Notes: generated by a model from the sequence alone, not told the origin. Counted from the first letter of the stretch, positions 1 through 9,492 are shown. The stretch is DNA of 64,000 nt from Alteromonas sp. MMG017 (GCF_018100795.1 NZ_JAGJDY010000001.1:62001-126000); one strand, 5' to 3'. Translations and numbers: made by a program.

Positions 1-257
1 ATACCGGTAATGGTATTAGTTGCGCCTGGGCCTGAGGTGACGAGGACTGTGCCGGTTTTGCCAGTTGAACGTGCATAACCATCCGCCATATGAGCGGCTG
101 CCTGTTCATGACGTACGAGGACATGTTCGACATCTTCTTGCGCATATAAAGCGTCATAAATGTCTAGTACGGCACCACCTGGGTAGCCGAACACATGTGT
201 TACTCCTACATCTTTTAGCGCTTCTACCACCATGGCAGCGCCCGACATCATTTTCAC
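1..257 (-). CDS. ilvI: Acetolactate synthase large subunit, N-terminal part (cut by window edge)
   Basis: Catalytic subunit of acetohydroxyacid synthase, the ThDP- and FAD-dependent first common enzyme of valine, leucine and isoleucine synthesis. About 85 residues are present: [15 protein letters not shown], the ThDP-domain loop [17 protein letters not shown], the segment [16 protein letters not shown] with the catalytic Glu, and SGPGATN. It resembles IlvI more than IlvG of E. coli. I chose GTG at 257 because AGGAG lies 8 nt upstream; ATG at 251 is the alternative. The rest of the gene and any ilvH small subunit lie outside the window. About 200 bases separate it from maoP upstream on the same strand; I see no leader peptide or terminator hairpin there. 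Confidence 0.93.
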   Translation of the reverse strand, partial: MKMMSGAAMVVEALKDVGVTHVFGYPGGAVLDIYDALYAQEDVEHVLVRHEQAAAHMADGYARSTGKTGTVLVTSGPGATNTITG

Positions 258-459
258 AGTACTATCTCCTGTATCGGTTTGGTGTATTGTCAGCGAATGT
301 TGACGATGAGCGGACTATAACGAAGGACGTAGGAAGATAAAACAGCAAACCGCACAAAAGTGAGATATATATCCCAATATTCAAGATAAATAGGATAAAT
401 CTTTCGTTATGATGAAATTAATGGCGATTATTAGGATGAATTTCACAAGAAATTAACAA

Positions 460-840
460 CTAATCGTCATCAATGTCTATTTCAAGGTCGTTGTTATCAT
501 CTATTCCCATATTATCGTCTGCATCTTCTGTTACAGCACGCTTAGAACCATAAATACTGGCCGCTTTTGGCCGGTTGATTCGGGTTTGATATTTGACCCA
601 CGCTTTAGCTTGAGGTGTTTGCGGCTCACATTGCCCCAGTGCAGCATAGAGATAATTTATTTCAATGTCTGAACTAGGTTCAATCTTGCCATCGACTAAG
701 GCTGCAAACAAACTACCATGGGCTTGCAATAACTTGCTTTCAGAAATTGAAAAATCACCGGAGCGTGCAAAACCATAAGGGTAATGCTTTTTATCAGCAA
801 ACGGGCGGTTGATCAGTTTCTCTCTGGATAACGTTGTCAT
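460..840 (-). CDS. maoP: MaoP/YifE family (DUF413) macrodomain organisation protein
   Basis: A 126-residue DUF413 protein. The signature DKKHYPYGFARSGDFSISES matches the E. coli MaoP core (DNKHYPRGFSRHGDFTI), and VKYQTRINRPK matches its C-terminal block. In E. coli MaoP acts with the maoS site in organising the Ori macrodomain. The tail is a run of Asp and Asn, as in other members. The start at 840 is chosen because AGGGGG sits just before ATG; upstream in-frame starts add residues that do not resemble the family. It lies upstream of ilvI, as yifE lies beside the ilv operon in E. coli. Function here is inferred from the family. Confidence 0.88.
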   Translation of the reverse strand: MTTLSREKLINRPFADKKHYPYGFARSGDFSISESKLLQAHGSLFAALVDGKIEPSSDIEINYLYAALGQCEPQTPQAKAWVKYQTRINRPKAASIYGSKRAVTEDADDNMGIDDNNDLEIDIDDD

Positions 841-1090
841 ATGACCCCCTATCTCAGCCTTTATAGCTATTATCATACTCCGCATCGTGCGCCGATGAGG
901 AACCATTAACCGCGCGACTGTGCCGCTTGGCTCATTACACTGATAATTAGATAGTTGGAATCAACAATGCTGTCAAACAGAAAAACGTGCTAAGAGAAAA
1001 CTTAATAAAACTGTAAAATACATAGAGAGAACAGGTGCGCTGCATAAGCAACGCACACAGGGTAATCGGCCTATTTTTGAGATACAGGTA

Positions 1091-1585
1091 TTACTTCCTG
1101 CTTTTCGGAACCCAAGCCCAAACCATTTCACACAGAACCGGTTCAATACCTTGGGCATCTGTTACCTTAACGGCTACCGTCACCTCACCTTTTTCTTGAG
1201 TTTGCATCAACGCTATTTGTTCATCTGTAAGGTGCGCCACTGCATGCATATCACCTTGCGCGCGCTTCACATATTTGAAATTCATTTCTTTGATAAGCGG
1301 TAATTTGTCACCAGGTAGGTTAACACCAACAACAAAGCCTGTAGAAGACTCGGCTAATAGCGCCATTGCCGCAGCATGCACGCTCCCAATATGGTTTTGC
1401 GCCTTCTTATAATTTTTCTGGCGGAAAGTCACTGACTTCAAATCGGTTTCCAGAATATCGATGCTGACCGTACCCGTTAGTTTCACTTTGTACCGGAACA
1501 TCCACGTCAGCATACGCTGGCGTAGCCATGTTGGATAGGTATTGGCTTTTTTCGCAAAGCTGCGCAGTGGGTTTGGTACGGACAT
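1091..1585 (-). CDS. DUF4442 hotdog-fold protein (thioesterase-like)
   Basis: A 164-residue protein of the DUF4442 type, which has the hotdog fold of acyl-CoA thioesterases. Visible features are NHIGSVHAAAMALLAESSTGFVVG, here given as two parts: NHIGSVHAAAM followed by the small-residue helix ending in GFVVG, as in the PaaI/YiiD-like hotdog helix. The substrate is unknown. ATG at 1585 is preferred over the longer frame because a GAGAGAAG-like ribosome site lies just upstream and family members start near MSVPNP. It lies 75 bases from the stop of the sulfotransferase gene upstream on the same strand. There is no clear operon partner. Confidence 0.75.
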   Translation of the reverse strand: MSVPNPLRSFAKKANTYPTWLRQRMLTWMFRYKVKLTGTVSIDILETDLKSVTFRQKNYKKAQNHIGSVHAAAMALLAESSTGFVVGVNLPGDKLPLIKEMNFKYVKRAQGDMHAVAHLTDEQIALMQTQEKGEVTVAVKVTDAQGIEPVLCEMVWAWVPKSRK

Positions 1586-1660
1586 GATCTTCTCTCTGAA
1601 ATACTTTCTTCTGGTTAGACCAGTGAGGTTATGCTCCCACCGCAAAGGATGCAAGTAATT

Positions 1661-3259
1661 TTAACAATGGCCTAACAATTTTTGTAGCGACGCGGTGTGG
1701 TTGCCATACTGCTTCCAGCGCCCAATCGAACGAGTATTGATTGCTTCGCGCACTTGTACTTTACTCGCTGTCGAAACTGGCAGTGTATTTCGCTCTACAT
1801 GTAGACACTGCTCTTCCCAGGGTAAATGACAAAACGAAAGTAATTTGGGGACTTCTTCAGTAGGGTTAATCGCCAATGCTTCGTACGATTGAATATGCAC
1901 GTTGTCAGGAAATTTCTGCGCCCATGCTTCCATTACCTTTTTAAATCGCAGGTAGAAACGCCCGACAACATTTAAATCATAAGCATACGCGTAGTATGGG
2001 CTATGAATAGAAAATAGCTGGCGATAGTTGCCCACACAGGTATCCATGGGATCTCGCATTAAACAAATGATTTTAGCGTTCGGTAATGCACGGCGAATAA
2101 GGTCAACATAGAAAAAATTAAACGGCAGCTTATCAACTAAGCGCTGCCCGTCCTCTTTAAGATAAGCGGTTCGCGCTAGGTAGCGTTCCCCGATTTCTTG
2201 CATGTTAAGGTTTTCTGCCGCTTTAAGAGTGTCTAAATCAAGAACATGTTGTGAGGGCGTATTGGCCAGCGATTTTACTGCCACCCCGAAATCTTGTAGT
2301 TCGCCGCCTGAGGCAACTTGGCTATGATGACTTAAAATACGCTCTACCAAGGTAGTGCCAGAGCGGGGCATACCTATCACGAAAATTGGCGAATCATCTT
2401 GTGCCCCTATTGCTTTAATACGCTCAATCGCGCTTTTATCAGCGTCTACGTCAATACCTTCAATCGCGCTTTGCGCTTGCTGCTGTAAATAGTCGAATAA
2501 CGCTTCGTAGTCTGCAAAGGCATCTTGGCTGGCTTGTTGTTTGGGCGCTTTAGCGTGCTGCAGTGCTTCAAAAGCCCTATCGTATTGCCCTAACGCTTCA
2601 TATTCTTTTGCAAGTGCATGGCCAATGTGTAGCCGCCCTTCCACATGCTTTTCGCAGGTGCGTGATGCTACCAGCAAACGGTCAATATGATTTTTCTGTG
2701 CCGTAACCCCGCCTAAGTCTGATAATGCAAAATGTGCCTGATAAAAATTGGGGTTTAATGAAATTGCGCGTTCGAAATGTTCTCTAGCATGCGCAAAATG
2801 ACCGGCGAACTTACTACTCACGCCATAATTATAATGAAACTGCGGATTGTCGTTATCAATAGATAAAGCTCGTTTAAAATAAGAAAGCGCACCGTCATGG
2901 TCGCCTACTCTGCTTAACGCTACGCCTACGGTATCTAAATCTAGCGCTCGCGTCAGTGATGTTGGAGGGACCTTTTTAGCGGCGGCTTGGGCAAGGTTAA
3001 GATCGCCAATGAGTGCAAAGCATTTGGCGAGATAAGCATAAGTCAGGGCTCTAGCCTCAAGACTATTCGACTTTTCTAATAACTTAACCGCTTTATTAAT
3101 TTGCCCTATTTCAATGTGGATGATACCCAGTAGAAAATAAGCATGAGGGTCGTCGCCAAAGGCCTGAATAACCTCTACGCAGGCTTTATGTGCTGACGTA
3201 TAGTCTCGTTTACTAATGGCTGTGGTAGCCACGTTGAAATGCTGTTGTTTATCTATCAT
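1661..3259 (-). CDS. TPR-repeat sulfotransferase family protein
   Basis: A 532-residue cytoplasmic-looking protein with no signal peptide. Residues about 1-240 are tetratricopeptide repeats (for example GDHDGALSYFKRALSIDND). Residues about 285-530 form a sulfotransferase domain that begins with the PAPS 5'-phosphosulfate loop GMPRSGTTLVERIL at about 296. CLMRDPMDTCVGNYRQ carries the 3'-phosphate-binding Arg and Ser/Cys region. Family members transfer sulfate from PAPS to an unknown acceptor. It lies directly downstream of a TonB receptor, a pairing I recognise from marine and alphaproteobacterial genomes. A terminator-like hairpin sits between the two, so it needs readthrough or its own promoter. 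The Shine-Dalgarno sequence is weak. Confidence 0.85.
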   Translation of the reverse strand: MIDKQQHFNVATTAISKRDYTSAHKACVEVIQAFGDDPHAYFLLGIIHIEIGQINKAVKLLEKSNSLEARALTYAYLAKCFALIGDLNLAQAAAKKVPPTSLTRALDLDTVGVALSRVGDHDGALSYFKRALSIDNDNPQFHYNYGVSSKFAGHFAHAREHFERAISLNPNFYQAHFALSDLGGVTAQKNHIDRLLVASRTCEKHVEGRLHIGHALAKEYEALGQYDRAFEALQHAKAPKQQASQDAFADYEALFDYLQQQAQSAIEGIDVDADKSAIERIKAIGAQDDSPIFVIGMPRSGTTLVERILSHHSQVASGGELQDFGVAVKSLANTPSQHVLDLDTLKAAENLNMQEIGERYLARTAYLKEDGQRLVDKLPFNFFYVDLIRRALPNAKIICLMRDPMDTCVGNYRQLFSIHSPYYAYAYDLNVVGRFYLRFKKVMEAWAQKFPDNVHIQSYEALAINPTEEVPKLLSFCHLPWEEQCLHVERNTLPVSTASKVQVREAINTRSIGRWKQYGNHTASLQKLLGHC

Positions 3260-3294
3260 TGCTGTCTATGATTGCTATTTTCATGATGCGCCTG

Positions 3295-3322
3295 AAAAAA
3301 AGGCACTCCATTGAGTGCCTTT
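3295..3322 (-). terminator. Intrinsic terminator after the TonB receptor gene
   Basis: Perfect 9-bp stem AAAGGCACT / AGTGCCTTT with a 6-nt loop. On the minus strand the second arm runs into seven T. It lies 24 bases past the TonB receptor stop and 36 bases before the sulfotransferase start. Confidence 0.85.
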
Positions 3323-3345
3323 AATAAGTACTGTAAGTAATACTA

Positions 3346-5820
3346 CTACATATCAAACTTGTAGTTGAACTTCAGGCCTACGGTACGCGGCGTCAGTATG
3401 TAATGGCCGTAGTTACGGCTTAATTCAGTGCCGTTTGGTTGAAGTACACTGTCGTATACACCTTCGCCAATATCACTTACGTTACGTCGTGTAGACACAA
3501 ATGCATATTTGTCGAACAGGTTGTCGATGTATAAGGTTACCGACCATGTTTCAGATGAAATACGCGCATTCAAGTTACTGATTGCATAACCTGGCAATGC
3601 TTCACCATCTTGGCGTAAACCAACCGTTGTATAAATATCACTTTGTGCGGTGATACCGTAGTTCACATCTAGCATTTTATCGCCAAATACTTCTTGGCTG
3701 TATGTCATACCAAATGAAAACTGGTGTTCGGCTGAACCCGGCAGACGGTCACCGTCTTTACCATCGTAAAAATCTTGTAGTTCAGTTCCCGCTTCACCTT
3801 GGGCTGTAAACAAGAATGGCGCATCAGCGGTTAGCTCTGCTTTCGTATGAGCATACGTGGCATACATGGTTAAGTAGTCATTTGCGCGACCACGTAACGA
3901 CAACTCTAGTCCTTTAGATGCGGCGCCTTCAGCATTAACCGTAATGGTTTGCTGACCATTTACAGTTGCTCCTGTAACTTGTGGATCTTCCCAATCAACA
4001 TAGAACAAAGAGGTATTAACCTGAAGTTTGTTGTTGAAGAAGTTGGTTTTAACGCCAAGCTCGTAGTTGGTCGTGGTATCTGCACCGTAAGTCTGCTCAT
4101 CAGGTAATGCGCACACTATTTGGTTATTTAAATCATCAACGTTATCTGGACACGCTGGTGCACCATTAGCACCACCAATACGGAAACCTTCGCTGATTGT
4201 CGCGTAGGCCATGGTATCGCTAGTGAATTTGTAACTCGTATTAAATTTAAACAACGTACCGCTATCATCTTCAGTAGGTGCTTCGGTTAATTCTAAATCG
4301 ATAGAATCAGAAGCACGACCTTCAAATACAGAGTAATAAAGTGGCAAATCTACGCCCGAGCGTGCTGACACTTCATAATCATAAGCTCGTAAACCAATAG
4401 TGGCATCCCACTTATCGGTAATTTCATAAGTTAGCTCACCGAAAAGTGCTTTTTCAGTAATATCAATTTCGTCAGCAGAGAAGTATTCAAGGCTATCTGG
4501 GCGATAGTTACCTTCAACGCCCCATACTTCAATGGCATACACATCAAAGTTAGGAGTAAATTCTTTACTGGTGCCTTCACTGTCAGTGTCGTAATAGAAA
4601 CCACCCACAATCCACGATAGTGGACCATCGTCTAGCGACACTAAACGAACTTCTTGGGTAAGCGTAGAGCGTTCCGATAACTCTTCCGTGTAAGAAGAAA
4701 ACGCAGGGAATTCTTCGTAGCTGTAGTCTAGACGAATAAGTAAATCAGTTTGGTCACGTTGACCGTCAGATTCAAATTTCGAATAGCCCGTCGCCGACAC
4801 TAATTCAGCAAAACCAAGATCTGCTTTTACTTCTAAACTTAATAATGAATCTTCTTTTTCACGCGGCTCTTCATAACGATAAGCCGACTCGTATTTACCG
4901 ACTAACGCACTTAAACCGTTTTCCTCAGACAACGCATTGTAGTGGCTAATTGAACGGCCCTCTACATCCTGTGTTTGGAAGAAATAGGTAAGCGTAGCGT
5001 CTATGGTGTCGGTGGGTAGCCAACGTACCGCAATACGGCCTGTTAGCGTGTCTTCACCGTTAGCATCTTCCACTTGGCGTAAGTTATCGCTGATGGCAGT
5101 GCTGTCAGTCCAATCAGGATCGGGCAGTGAAACCCCACCTTCTTGTACAACGTAGTTGTAATCAATAAAACCAGGGTTATTGAAGTAATTAAGTGATGCT
5201 CGAACACCCAACTCACCTTCAATAATAGGCGCGTTGAAAACAAAACTTCCTTCGCCACCTAGTGAATCACTCTCTTCCATGGTGAAGACATCACCGGTAA
5301 TTTCTGCCGTGGTAAAATCTAAATCAACTGCTTTTGGAATATAGCGAATGGCACCACCAAGTGTACCAGCACCATATAAGGTGCCTTGTGGCCCAATCAG
5401 TACTTCAACACGATCTACATCTTGTAAACGCATGTTAAGGAAAAGCGGTATTTCACCAAAGTAAGTTGCTACCGTACCGCCATCTGAGCCTGGGCCAGAT
5501 GAGTTTGTATTCAAGCCACGCACGATAATAGGAGAATCATTTCGACCACCCTGATCGGTTACGGTCAAACCTGGCACCCAGCGTGCTACTGAGTCTAGGT
5601 CTTCAATATTTTGTTGGGCCAACACGTCCGATGTTATGGCGGAGATATTAATTGGAACTTCCTGCAAAGTGCCGCTTCGGCGTGTTGCAGTAACTTCAAT
5701 TGTTTCTACTTGTTTTTCATCTACAGTAACTTCTTGGGCGACAACTGCACTGCTGGTTAAAGCAGTAAATACAGCGCCGGCAACCAAAGAGTACCCGAAA
5801 GTGCTGCCTTTATAGTGCAT
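3346..5820 (-). CDS. TonB-dependent outer-membrane receptor
   Basis: 824 residues. The N-terminus is a signal peptide (hydrophobic stretch ending near SSAVVAQE), followed by a TonB box (VETIEVTATRR, about 38-48). The plug domain is at about 50-165, with VPGLTVTDQGG, IIVRGL and the motif VEVLIGPQGTLYGAGTLGGAI. A 22-strand beta-barrel of about 600 residues follows and ends NYKFDM. The substrate cannot be read from sequence; in Alteromonas-like bacteria such receptors take up siderophores, oligosaccharides or vitamins. No transporter or catabolic genes are alongside, only the TPR-sulfotransferase downstream. The ATG follows CAGGAGAAAACACAAGC, with GGAG 10 nt upstream. It is followed by an intrinsic terminator. 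Confidence 0.93.
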   Translation of the reverse strand: MHYKGSTFGYSLVAGAVFTALTSSAVVAQEVTVDEKQVETIEVTATRRSGTLQEVPINISAITSDVLAQQNIEDLDSVARWVPGLTVTDQGGRNDSPIIVRGLNTNSSGPGSDGGTVATYFGEIPLFLNMRLQDVDRVEVLIGPQGTLYGAGTLGGAIRYIPKAVDLDFTTAEITGDVFTMEESDSLGGEGSFVFNAPIIEGELGVRASLNYFNNPGFIDYNYVVQEGGVSLPDPDWTDSTAISDNLRQVEDANGEDTLTGRIAVRWLPTDTIDATLTYFFQTQDVEGRSISHYNALSEENGLSALVGKYESAYRYEEPREKEDSLLSLEVKADLGFAELVSATGYSKFESDGQRDQTDLLIRLDYSYEEFPAFSSYTEELSERSTLTQEVRLVSLDDGPLSWIVGGFYYDTDSEGTSKEFTPNFDVYAIEVWGVEGNYRPDSLEYFSADEIDITEKALFGELTYEITDKWDATIGLRAYDYEVSARSGVDLPLYYSVFEGRASDSIDLELTEAPTEDDSGTLFKFNTSYKFTSDTMAYATISEGFRIGGANGAPACPDNVDDLNNQIVCALPDEQTYGADTTTNYELGVKTNFFNNKLQVNTSLFYVDWEDPQVTGATVNGQQTITVNAEGAASKGLELSLRGRANDYLTMYATYAHTKAELTADAPFLFTAQGEAGTELQDFYDGKDGDRLPGSAEHQFSFGMTYSQEVFGDKMLDVNYGITAQSDIYTTVGLRQDGEALPGYAISNLNARISSETWSVTLYIDNLFDKYAFVSTRRNVSDIGEGVYDSVLQPNGTELSRNYGHYILTPRTVGLKFNYKFDM

Positions 5821-6310
5821 GCTTGTGTTTTCTCCTGGCGGGGCTTCTATCTAATACCCATTTGTTTTCTTATTGGGCACGTACATCAGTATTTTCAGCA
5901 TGATCCGTAGCAGAATCTGTGCCGTAAACGGCGCGCATTCTAAAGCAAAAACACATTAATATTTAATAATTTTTGAATAAATATGCTCTAATATCGCGCA
6001 TGCATGCACTAATTTTGAAATAAAGCTACTGATAGCCGCATTTCATGCAAGCTTAACCATTGATACTTATGCATTTTTACCCAGCATCACCAATTTAGTG
6101 AAATTACGCCCCAAAAAAGTGCGAAAACTCAAGAATAAAAACCCATTCAAAATTTAGGGTCTTTTTATACGTATATTAGTAGGAAATTTACATTCAACTG
6201 CGCTTTAGTGAGCGTACTTACGCGCTTTTATCAGCAATTTACGCTCAAATGAACAAGCTTAATTTAATTAGTGGTGCAATTTCAGGATTAGAGACGCGTC
6301 GAATTTTAGG
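5821..6310. other. Long AT-rich non-coding stretch upstream of the TonB receptor
   Basis: About 490 bases without a credible gene on either strand. It probably carries the promoter of the TonB receptor (minus strand). I could not single out a convincing -35/-10 pair or a named operator. No repeats are visible until the tRNA-like copies that begin near 6313. Confidence 0.6.
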
Positions 6311-6312
6311 CA

Positions 6313-6375
6313 TTACTGCGTAGGAAATGGAATTGGTAACTGGTCGACACTCGGTCGCGGGCCCACAGGGTCGCT
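6313..6375 (-). repeat. Decayed tRNA-Gly-like repeat, distal copy
   Basis: Bases 6335-6370 match 6441-6476 (the next copy) with about 7 differences over 36. Both contain GTAACT near the start and CACAGGG at the end. The part before GTAAC aligns loosely with the 3' acceptor and T-arm of the intact tRNA-Gly at 6527-6602. It cannot fold into a tRNA. The offset to the next copy is 106 bases. Confidence 0.6.
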
Positions 6376-6410
6376 TTATTCAATCTTATATGCTGCTAAC
6401 GTAATTTGAA

Positions 6411-6480
6411 GTATAAAATTTGGAGCGGAAAACGGGGTTTGTAACTCGCCGAGAACCGGTCGCGGCCCCACAGGGGGCTC
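6411..6480 (-). repeat. Decayed tRNA-Gly-like repeat, proximal copy
   Basis: Starts with AGTATAAAATTTGGAGCGG, nearly identical to the sequence covering the 3' end of the intact tRNA and the bases just beyond it (6517-6536). It stays alignable through the T-arm to about 6452 and then diverges. The spacing to the intact gene is 105 bases. It keeps the CCA-encoding end but the T-stem no longer pairs, so it is a dead partial copy. Confidence 0.7.
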
Positions 6481-6526
6481 ACTAATCAAAGTGATTAATG
6501 TTTTATTCGTTCAGAGTATAAAAATT

Positions 6527-6602
<76 letters not shown>

Positions 6603-6606
6603 ATAC

Positions 6607-6632
6607 AAAAAAAGGCACTTCGTTTTGAAGTG
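6607..6632 (-). terminator. Hairpin plus T-run between tRNA promoter and tRNA-Gly
   Basis: Minus-strand reading: CACTTC, loop AAAAC, GAAGTG, then CC and seven T. It can terminate transcripts coming from orn (stop at 6707). It begins at about the predicted +1 of the tRNA promoter, so the tRNA transcript would carry it at its 5' end. Confidence 0.6.
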
Positions 6633-6638
6633 GTGCGC

Positions 6639-6666
6639 ATTGTACAAAAATATTTTTATTTGGCAA
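6639..6666 (-). promoter_or_regulatory. Sigma-70 promoter of tRNA-Gly
   Basis: Minus strand: -35 TTGCCA (6661-6666), 16-bp spacer, -10 TACAAT (6639-6644), then the GC-rich discriminator GCGCACC. GC-rich discriminators are typical of stringently controlled stable-RNA promoters. Confidence 0.75.
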
Positions 6667-6706
6667 CCATTAATTGGATTTTTTTGTACAAACGCACCTT
6701 TACCGC

Positions 6707-7252
6707 TTAAATCGTGAACACTTTCTCACGATAGTAGCGCATTTCTTCAATAGACTCGCGAATATCATCAAGGGCAAGATGAACACCCTTTTTATCAAAT
6801 CCGTCTAATACTTCAGGCTTCCATCGCTTAATCAGCTCTTTTACGCTGCTCACATCGATACTGCGATAGTGAAAGTATTCTTCTAGCTCTGGCATGTACT
6901 TCACCATAAAGCGTCTATCTTGACCTATAGTGTTACCACACAAAGGCGATTTACCTGCATCAACATAGTCAGCTAAAAATGCCATAGTTTGACGTGCAGC
7001 TTCCGCTTCAGTCACCGTGCTGGCACGACAACGCGCAGTAAGCCCAGTTTCACCGTGTACCCGCGTACACCACTCATCCATACTATCGAGCACGTCATCA
7101 GGCTGATGCACTGCAATAACAGGGCCTTCAGCTAGCACATTTAGCTGTGCATCTGTGACTATGGTGGCAATTTCCATTACCACACAAGTCTCTGGATCGA
7201 GCCCTGTCATCTCCATATCAATCCACACTAAATTACTGTCGTGCTTTGTCAT
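6707..7252 (-). CDS. orn: Oligoribonuclease
   Basis: 3'-to-5' exonuclease that degrades 2-5-nt RNAs, including the pGpG product of c-di-GMP turnover. 181 residues, the usual family length. The DEDDh residues are visible: [11 protein letters not shown] (Asp and Glu of motif I), [11 protein letters not shown] (motif II Asp) and [13 protein letters not shown] (motif III His and Asp). ATG at 7252 is chosen because AGAGGAAG lies upstream and homologues start [20 protein letters not shown]; longer in-frame starts lack support. It is divergent from rsgA, with psd beyond, exactly as in E. coli. Confidence 0.97.
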   Translation of the reverse strand: MTKHDSNLVWIDMEMTGLDPETCVVMEIATIVTDAQLNVLAEGPVIAVHQPDDVLDSMDEWCTRVHGETGLTARCRASTVTEAEAARQTMAFLADYVDAGKSPLCGNTIGQDRRFMVKYMPELEEYFHYRSIDVSSVKELIKRWKPEVLDGFDKKGVHLALDDIRESIEEMRYYREKVFTI

Positions 7253-7336
7253 CGGCTTCCTCTTAGTACTGAGGCATGGCAACCATGCTCTACAAACGTT
7301 ATTATAAGTGCAGTATACGTGAACTAGAAAAGAATC

Positions 7337-8383
7337 GTGGCGAAAAAACCAAAACTTACACACAGACAGAAACGCCAAGTCGCAGCCAATAGAAGTAAAC
7401 GGTTGCAAGATAAGCATGGTGACAATAAGCAATCATCGCTAGATGAAAGCCAATTGATAAGCGGCGTTGTGACCGGTCGCTTTGGTAAACATGCCGATGT
7501 TGAAGACGCCGAGGGCAATGTGTCACGGTGTCATATCCGCCGAACCGTTGACTCTGTGGTATGTGGCGATAAGGTACTTTTCAGTAAAGGCGACGATGCC
7601 GACTCTGGTAGTGTACGTGGTGTTATTGAAATTGTTAACGACCGCCATTCAGTGCTTACCCGCCCCGATTTTTACGATGGTATAAAGCCCATCGCCGCTA
7701 ATATCGATAAAATTATTGTGGTAAGCGCTACCCTGCCTTCATTATCTACTCACATTATCGACCGCTATTTAGTGGCCTGTGAAGACATTGGTATTACGCC
7801 CTTTATTGTTTTAAACAAAGTAGAGCTCCTTTCACAAAGTGAAAGAGAAACCATTAATGAGCAATTAAAGGTTTATACCGACTTAGGTTATGACGTGCTT
7901 TTCACCAGTTGTAAGACCGGTGAGGGTATTGATGAGCTTAATGCCTACCTTGATAACAATGTTAGTGTTTTCGTAGGGCAATCGGGTGTAGGAAAATCCA
8001 GCTTAATTAATCAAGTTTTGCCTGGTGCCGACATTCTCACCGGTGCAGTATCAGATAACTCAGGCTTAGGCCAACACACCACTACCGCAGCCAAGCTACT
8101 GCATTTACCGGCTGGCGGTGATTTAATTGACTCTCCAGGGGTTCGTGAATTCGGCTTGTGGCACATTCCCACCGAACGCATTACTTGGGGTTTTATTGAA
8201 TTTAGAGATTATTTAGGCGGGTGTAAATTCCGTGACTGTAAACACCTTAACGATCCTGGCTGTATTCTTCGGGAAGCGGTTGATGAAGGAAAGATTAATG
8301 CCGAGCGTTTTGCTAGCTACCACAAAATATTAACTACTATGGACGAGCAGCGTCCGAGCCACAGTCAACCACCTGGCGCATAA
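7337..8383 (+). CDS. rsgA: Ribosome small-subunit-dependent GTPase A
   Basis: Circularly permuted GTPase that assists late 30S maturation. 348 residues. Basic N-terminus ([12 protein letters not shown]), an OB fold, then the G4 motif LNKVEL before the G1 loop [12 protein letters not shown] and the G3 motif [10 protein letters not shown], the permuted order typical of the family. A C-terminal zinc knuckle is formed by [14 protein letters not shown]. It starts with GTG at 7337. It is divergent from orn across 84 bases and upstream of psd. Confidence 0.97.
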   Translation: MAKKPKLTHRQKRQVAANRSKRLQDKHGDNKQSSLDESQLISGVVTGRFGKHADVEDAEGNVSRCHIRRTVDSVVCGDKVLFSKGDDADSGSVRGVIEIVNDRHSVLTRPDFYDGIKPIAANIDKIIVVSATLPSLSTHIIDRYLVACEDIGITPFIVLNKVELLSQSERETINEQLKVYTDLGYDVLFTSCKTGEGIDELNAYLDNNVSVFVGQSGVGKSSLINQVLPGADILTGAVSDNSGLGQHTTTAAKLLHLPAGGDLIDSPGVREFGLWHIPTERITWGFIEFRDYLGGCKFRDCKHLNDPGCILREAVDEGKINAERFASYHKILTTMDEQRPSHSQPPGA

Positions 8384-8404
8384 GGCTAGTATTTATTATT
8401 TTAT

Positions 8405-8444
8405 GGCTTGTTGAAAACACACATAGATACTACTTCAACAAGCC
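8405..8444. repeat. Inverted repeat between rsgA and psd
   Basis: Perfect 11-bp arms GGCTTGTTGAA (8405-8415) and TTCAACAAGCC (8434-8444) with an 18-nt loop. No T-run follows on the plus strand, so it is not a standard intrinsic terminator. It may stabilise the rsgA mRNA 3' end. Confidence 0.6.
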
Positions 8445-8550
8445 CACCCCTTCTGGCTTATTCCAACTTTGTAGCATACATAATCTTAAAGTTGCTTACG
8501 CGCATATAAGTTAGGGTACAATTAACCTGTCTTTTTAATGGAGAGCTTTC

Positions 8551-9489
8551 GTGCTGGACTGGCTTAAAATAAACTTACAATACATTACCCCTAAACATTT
8601 GTTGTCACGCCTAGTAGGCAAATTAGCGGCAGCAGAGCTTGGTGGTTTCACTACGTTTCTTATCAAGCTTTTCATCAAGCAATATAATGTTGATATGAGC
8701 GAGGCCTTACATTCAGATCCTGCCCATTATCGCAGTTTCAATGCCTTCTTTACTCGCCCATTGAAACCAGAAGTTCGCGCTGTTGACCCACGAGAAGAGG
8801 TGTTAATTCAAGCGGTAGATGGCACGGTAAGTCAATTTGGCGACATTGAAGCTGACAGTATATTTCAAGCTAAAGGGCACGATTTTAGCCTTACTAGCCT
8901 ATTAGGCGGAAAGCCAGATTTAGCGGCACCGTTTAAAGACGGAAAATTTGCTACCATTTATTTAGCCCCACGAGACTACCATCGCATTCATATGCCGGTA
9001 GAGGGTACGCTGACCGACATGGTGTATGTGCCTGGTGAGTTATTCTCAGTAAACCCACTTACCGCTCAAAACATCCCAAGCTTGTTTGCCCGCAATGAGC
9101 GTGTTGTCGCGTTATTTGATACCCCTGTAGGCAAAATGGCAATGGTATTGGTTGGTGCTACGATTGTTGCCAGTATAGAAACCGTTTGGGCAGGCACTGT
9201 ATCGCCACCTACCGGTAAAAATGTTCAACACTGGGCTTACGAAAAAGATACCGAAGCGAGCGTACACCTTGAGAAGGGCGATGAGCTAGGTCGCTTTAAG
9301 TTGGGCTCGACCATTGTGGTATGTTTCGAAAAAGACATGATTGATTTTGATGCATTAGCACCTGGGCAAGTAACCCGTTTAGGTAAACCTATGGCTTTTG
9401 TTGCGAACGCTTCAGTCAATACTGATGCAAGCGCTGACTTAGACGCTAACTCAGGCGCTGATTTAGGCACGCAAGCGACAACAAGCTAG
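8551..9489 (+). CDS. psd: Phosphatidylserine decarboxylase proenzyme
   Basis: Inner-membrane enzyme that converts phosphatidylserine to phosphatidylethanolamine. It is made as a proenzyme that cleaves itself at LGST to create the pyruvoyl cofactor; here RFKLGSTIVV is at about residues 250-259. Other conserved blocks are RSFNAFFTRPLK, DGTVSQFG, and the APRDYHRIHMP segment with catalytic Asp and His. 312 residues, about 20 longer than usual because of a low-complexity Ala/Asp/Thr tail. GTG start with GGAG 8 nt upstream. Next to rsgA as in E. coli. Confidence 0.97.
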   Translation: MLDWLKINLQYITPKHLLSRLVGKLAAAELGGFTTFLIKLFIKQYNVDMSEALHSDPAHYRSFNAFFTRPLKPEVRAVDPREEVLIQAVDGTVSQFGDIEADSIFQAKGHDFSLTSLLGGKPDLAAPFKDGKFATIYLAPRDYHRIHMPVEGTLTDMVYVPGELFSVNPLTAQNIPSLFARNERVVALFDTPVGKMAMVLVGATIVASIETVWAGTVSPPTGKNVQHWAYEKDTEASVHLEKGDELGRFKLGSTIVVCFEKDMIDFDALAPGQVTRLGKPMAFVANASVNTDASADLDANSGADLGTQATTS

Positions 9490-9492
9490 TTT

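Noticed and set aside
65..340. 91-codon plus-strand frame over the start of ilvI
   Set aside because: It is the antisense shadow of ilvI; composition is His/Leu-rich with no family match.
258..459. Leader-peptide attenuator before ilvI
   Set aside because: No short ORF rich in Ile, Val or Leu with a following terminator hairpin is visible in this gap.
8405..8444. Terminator after rsgA
   Set aside because: The stem is perfect but no T-run follows on the plus strand; recorded only as an inverted repeat.
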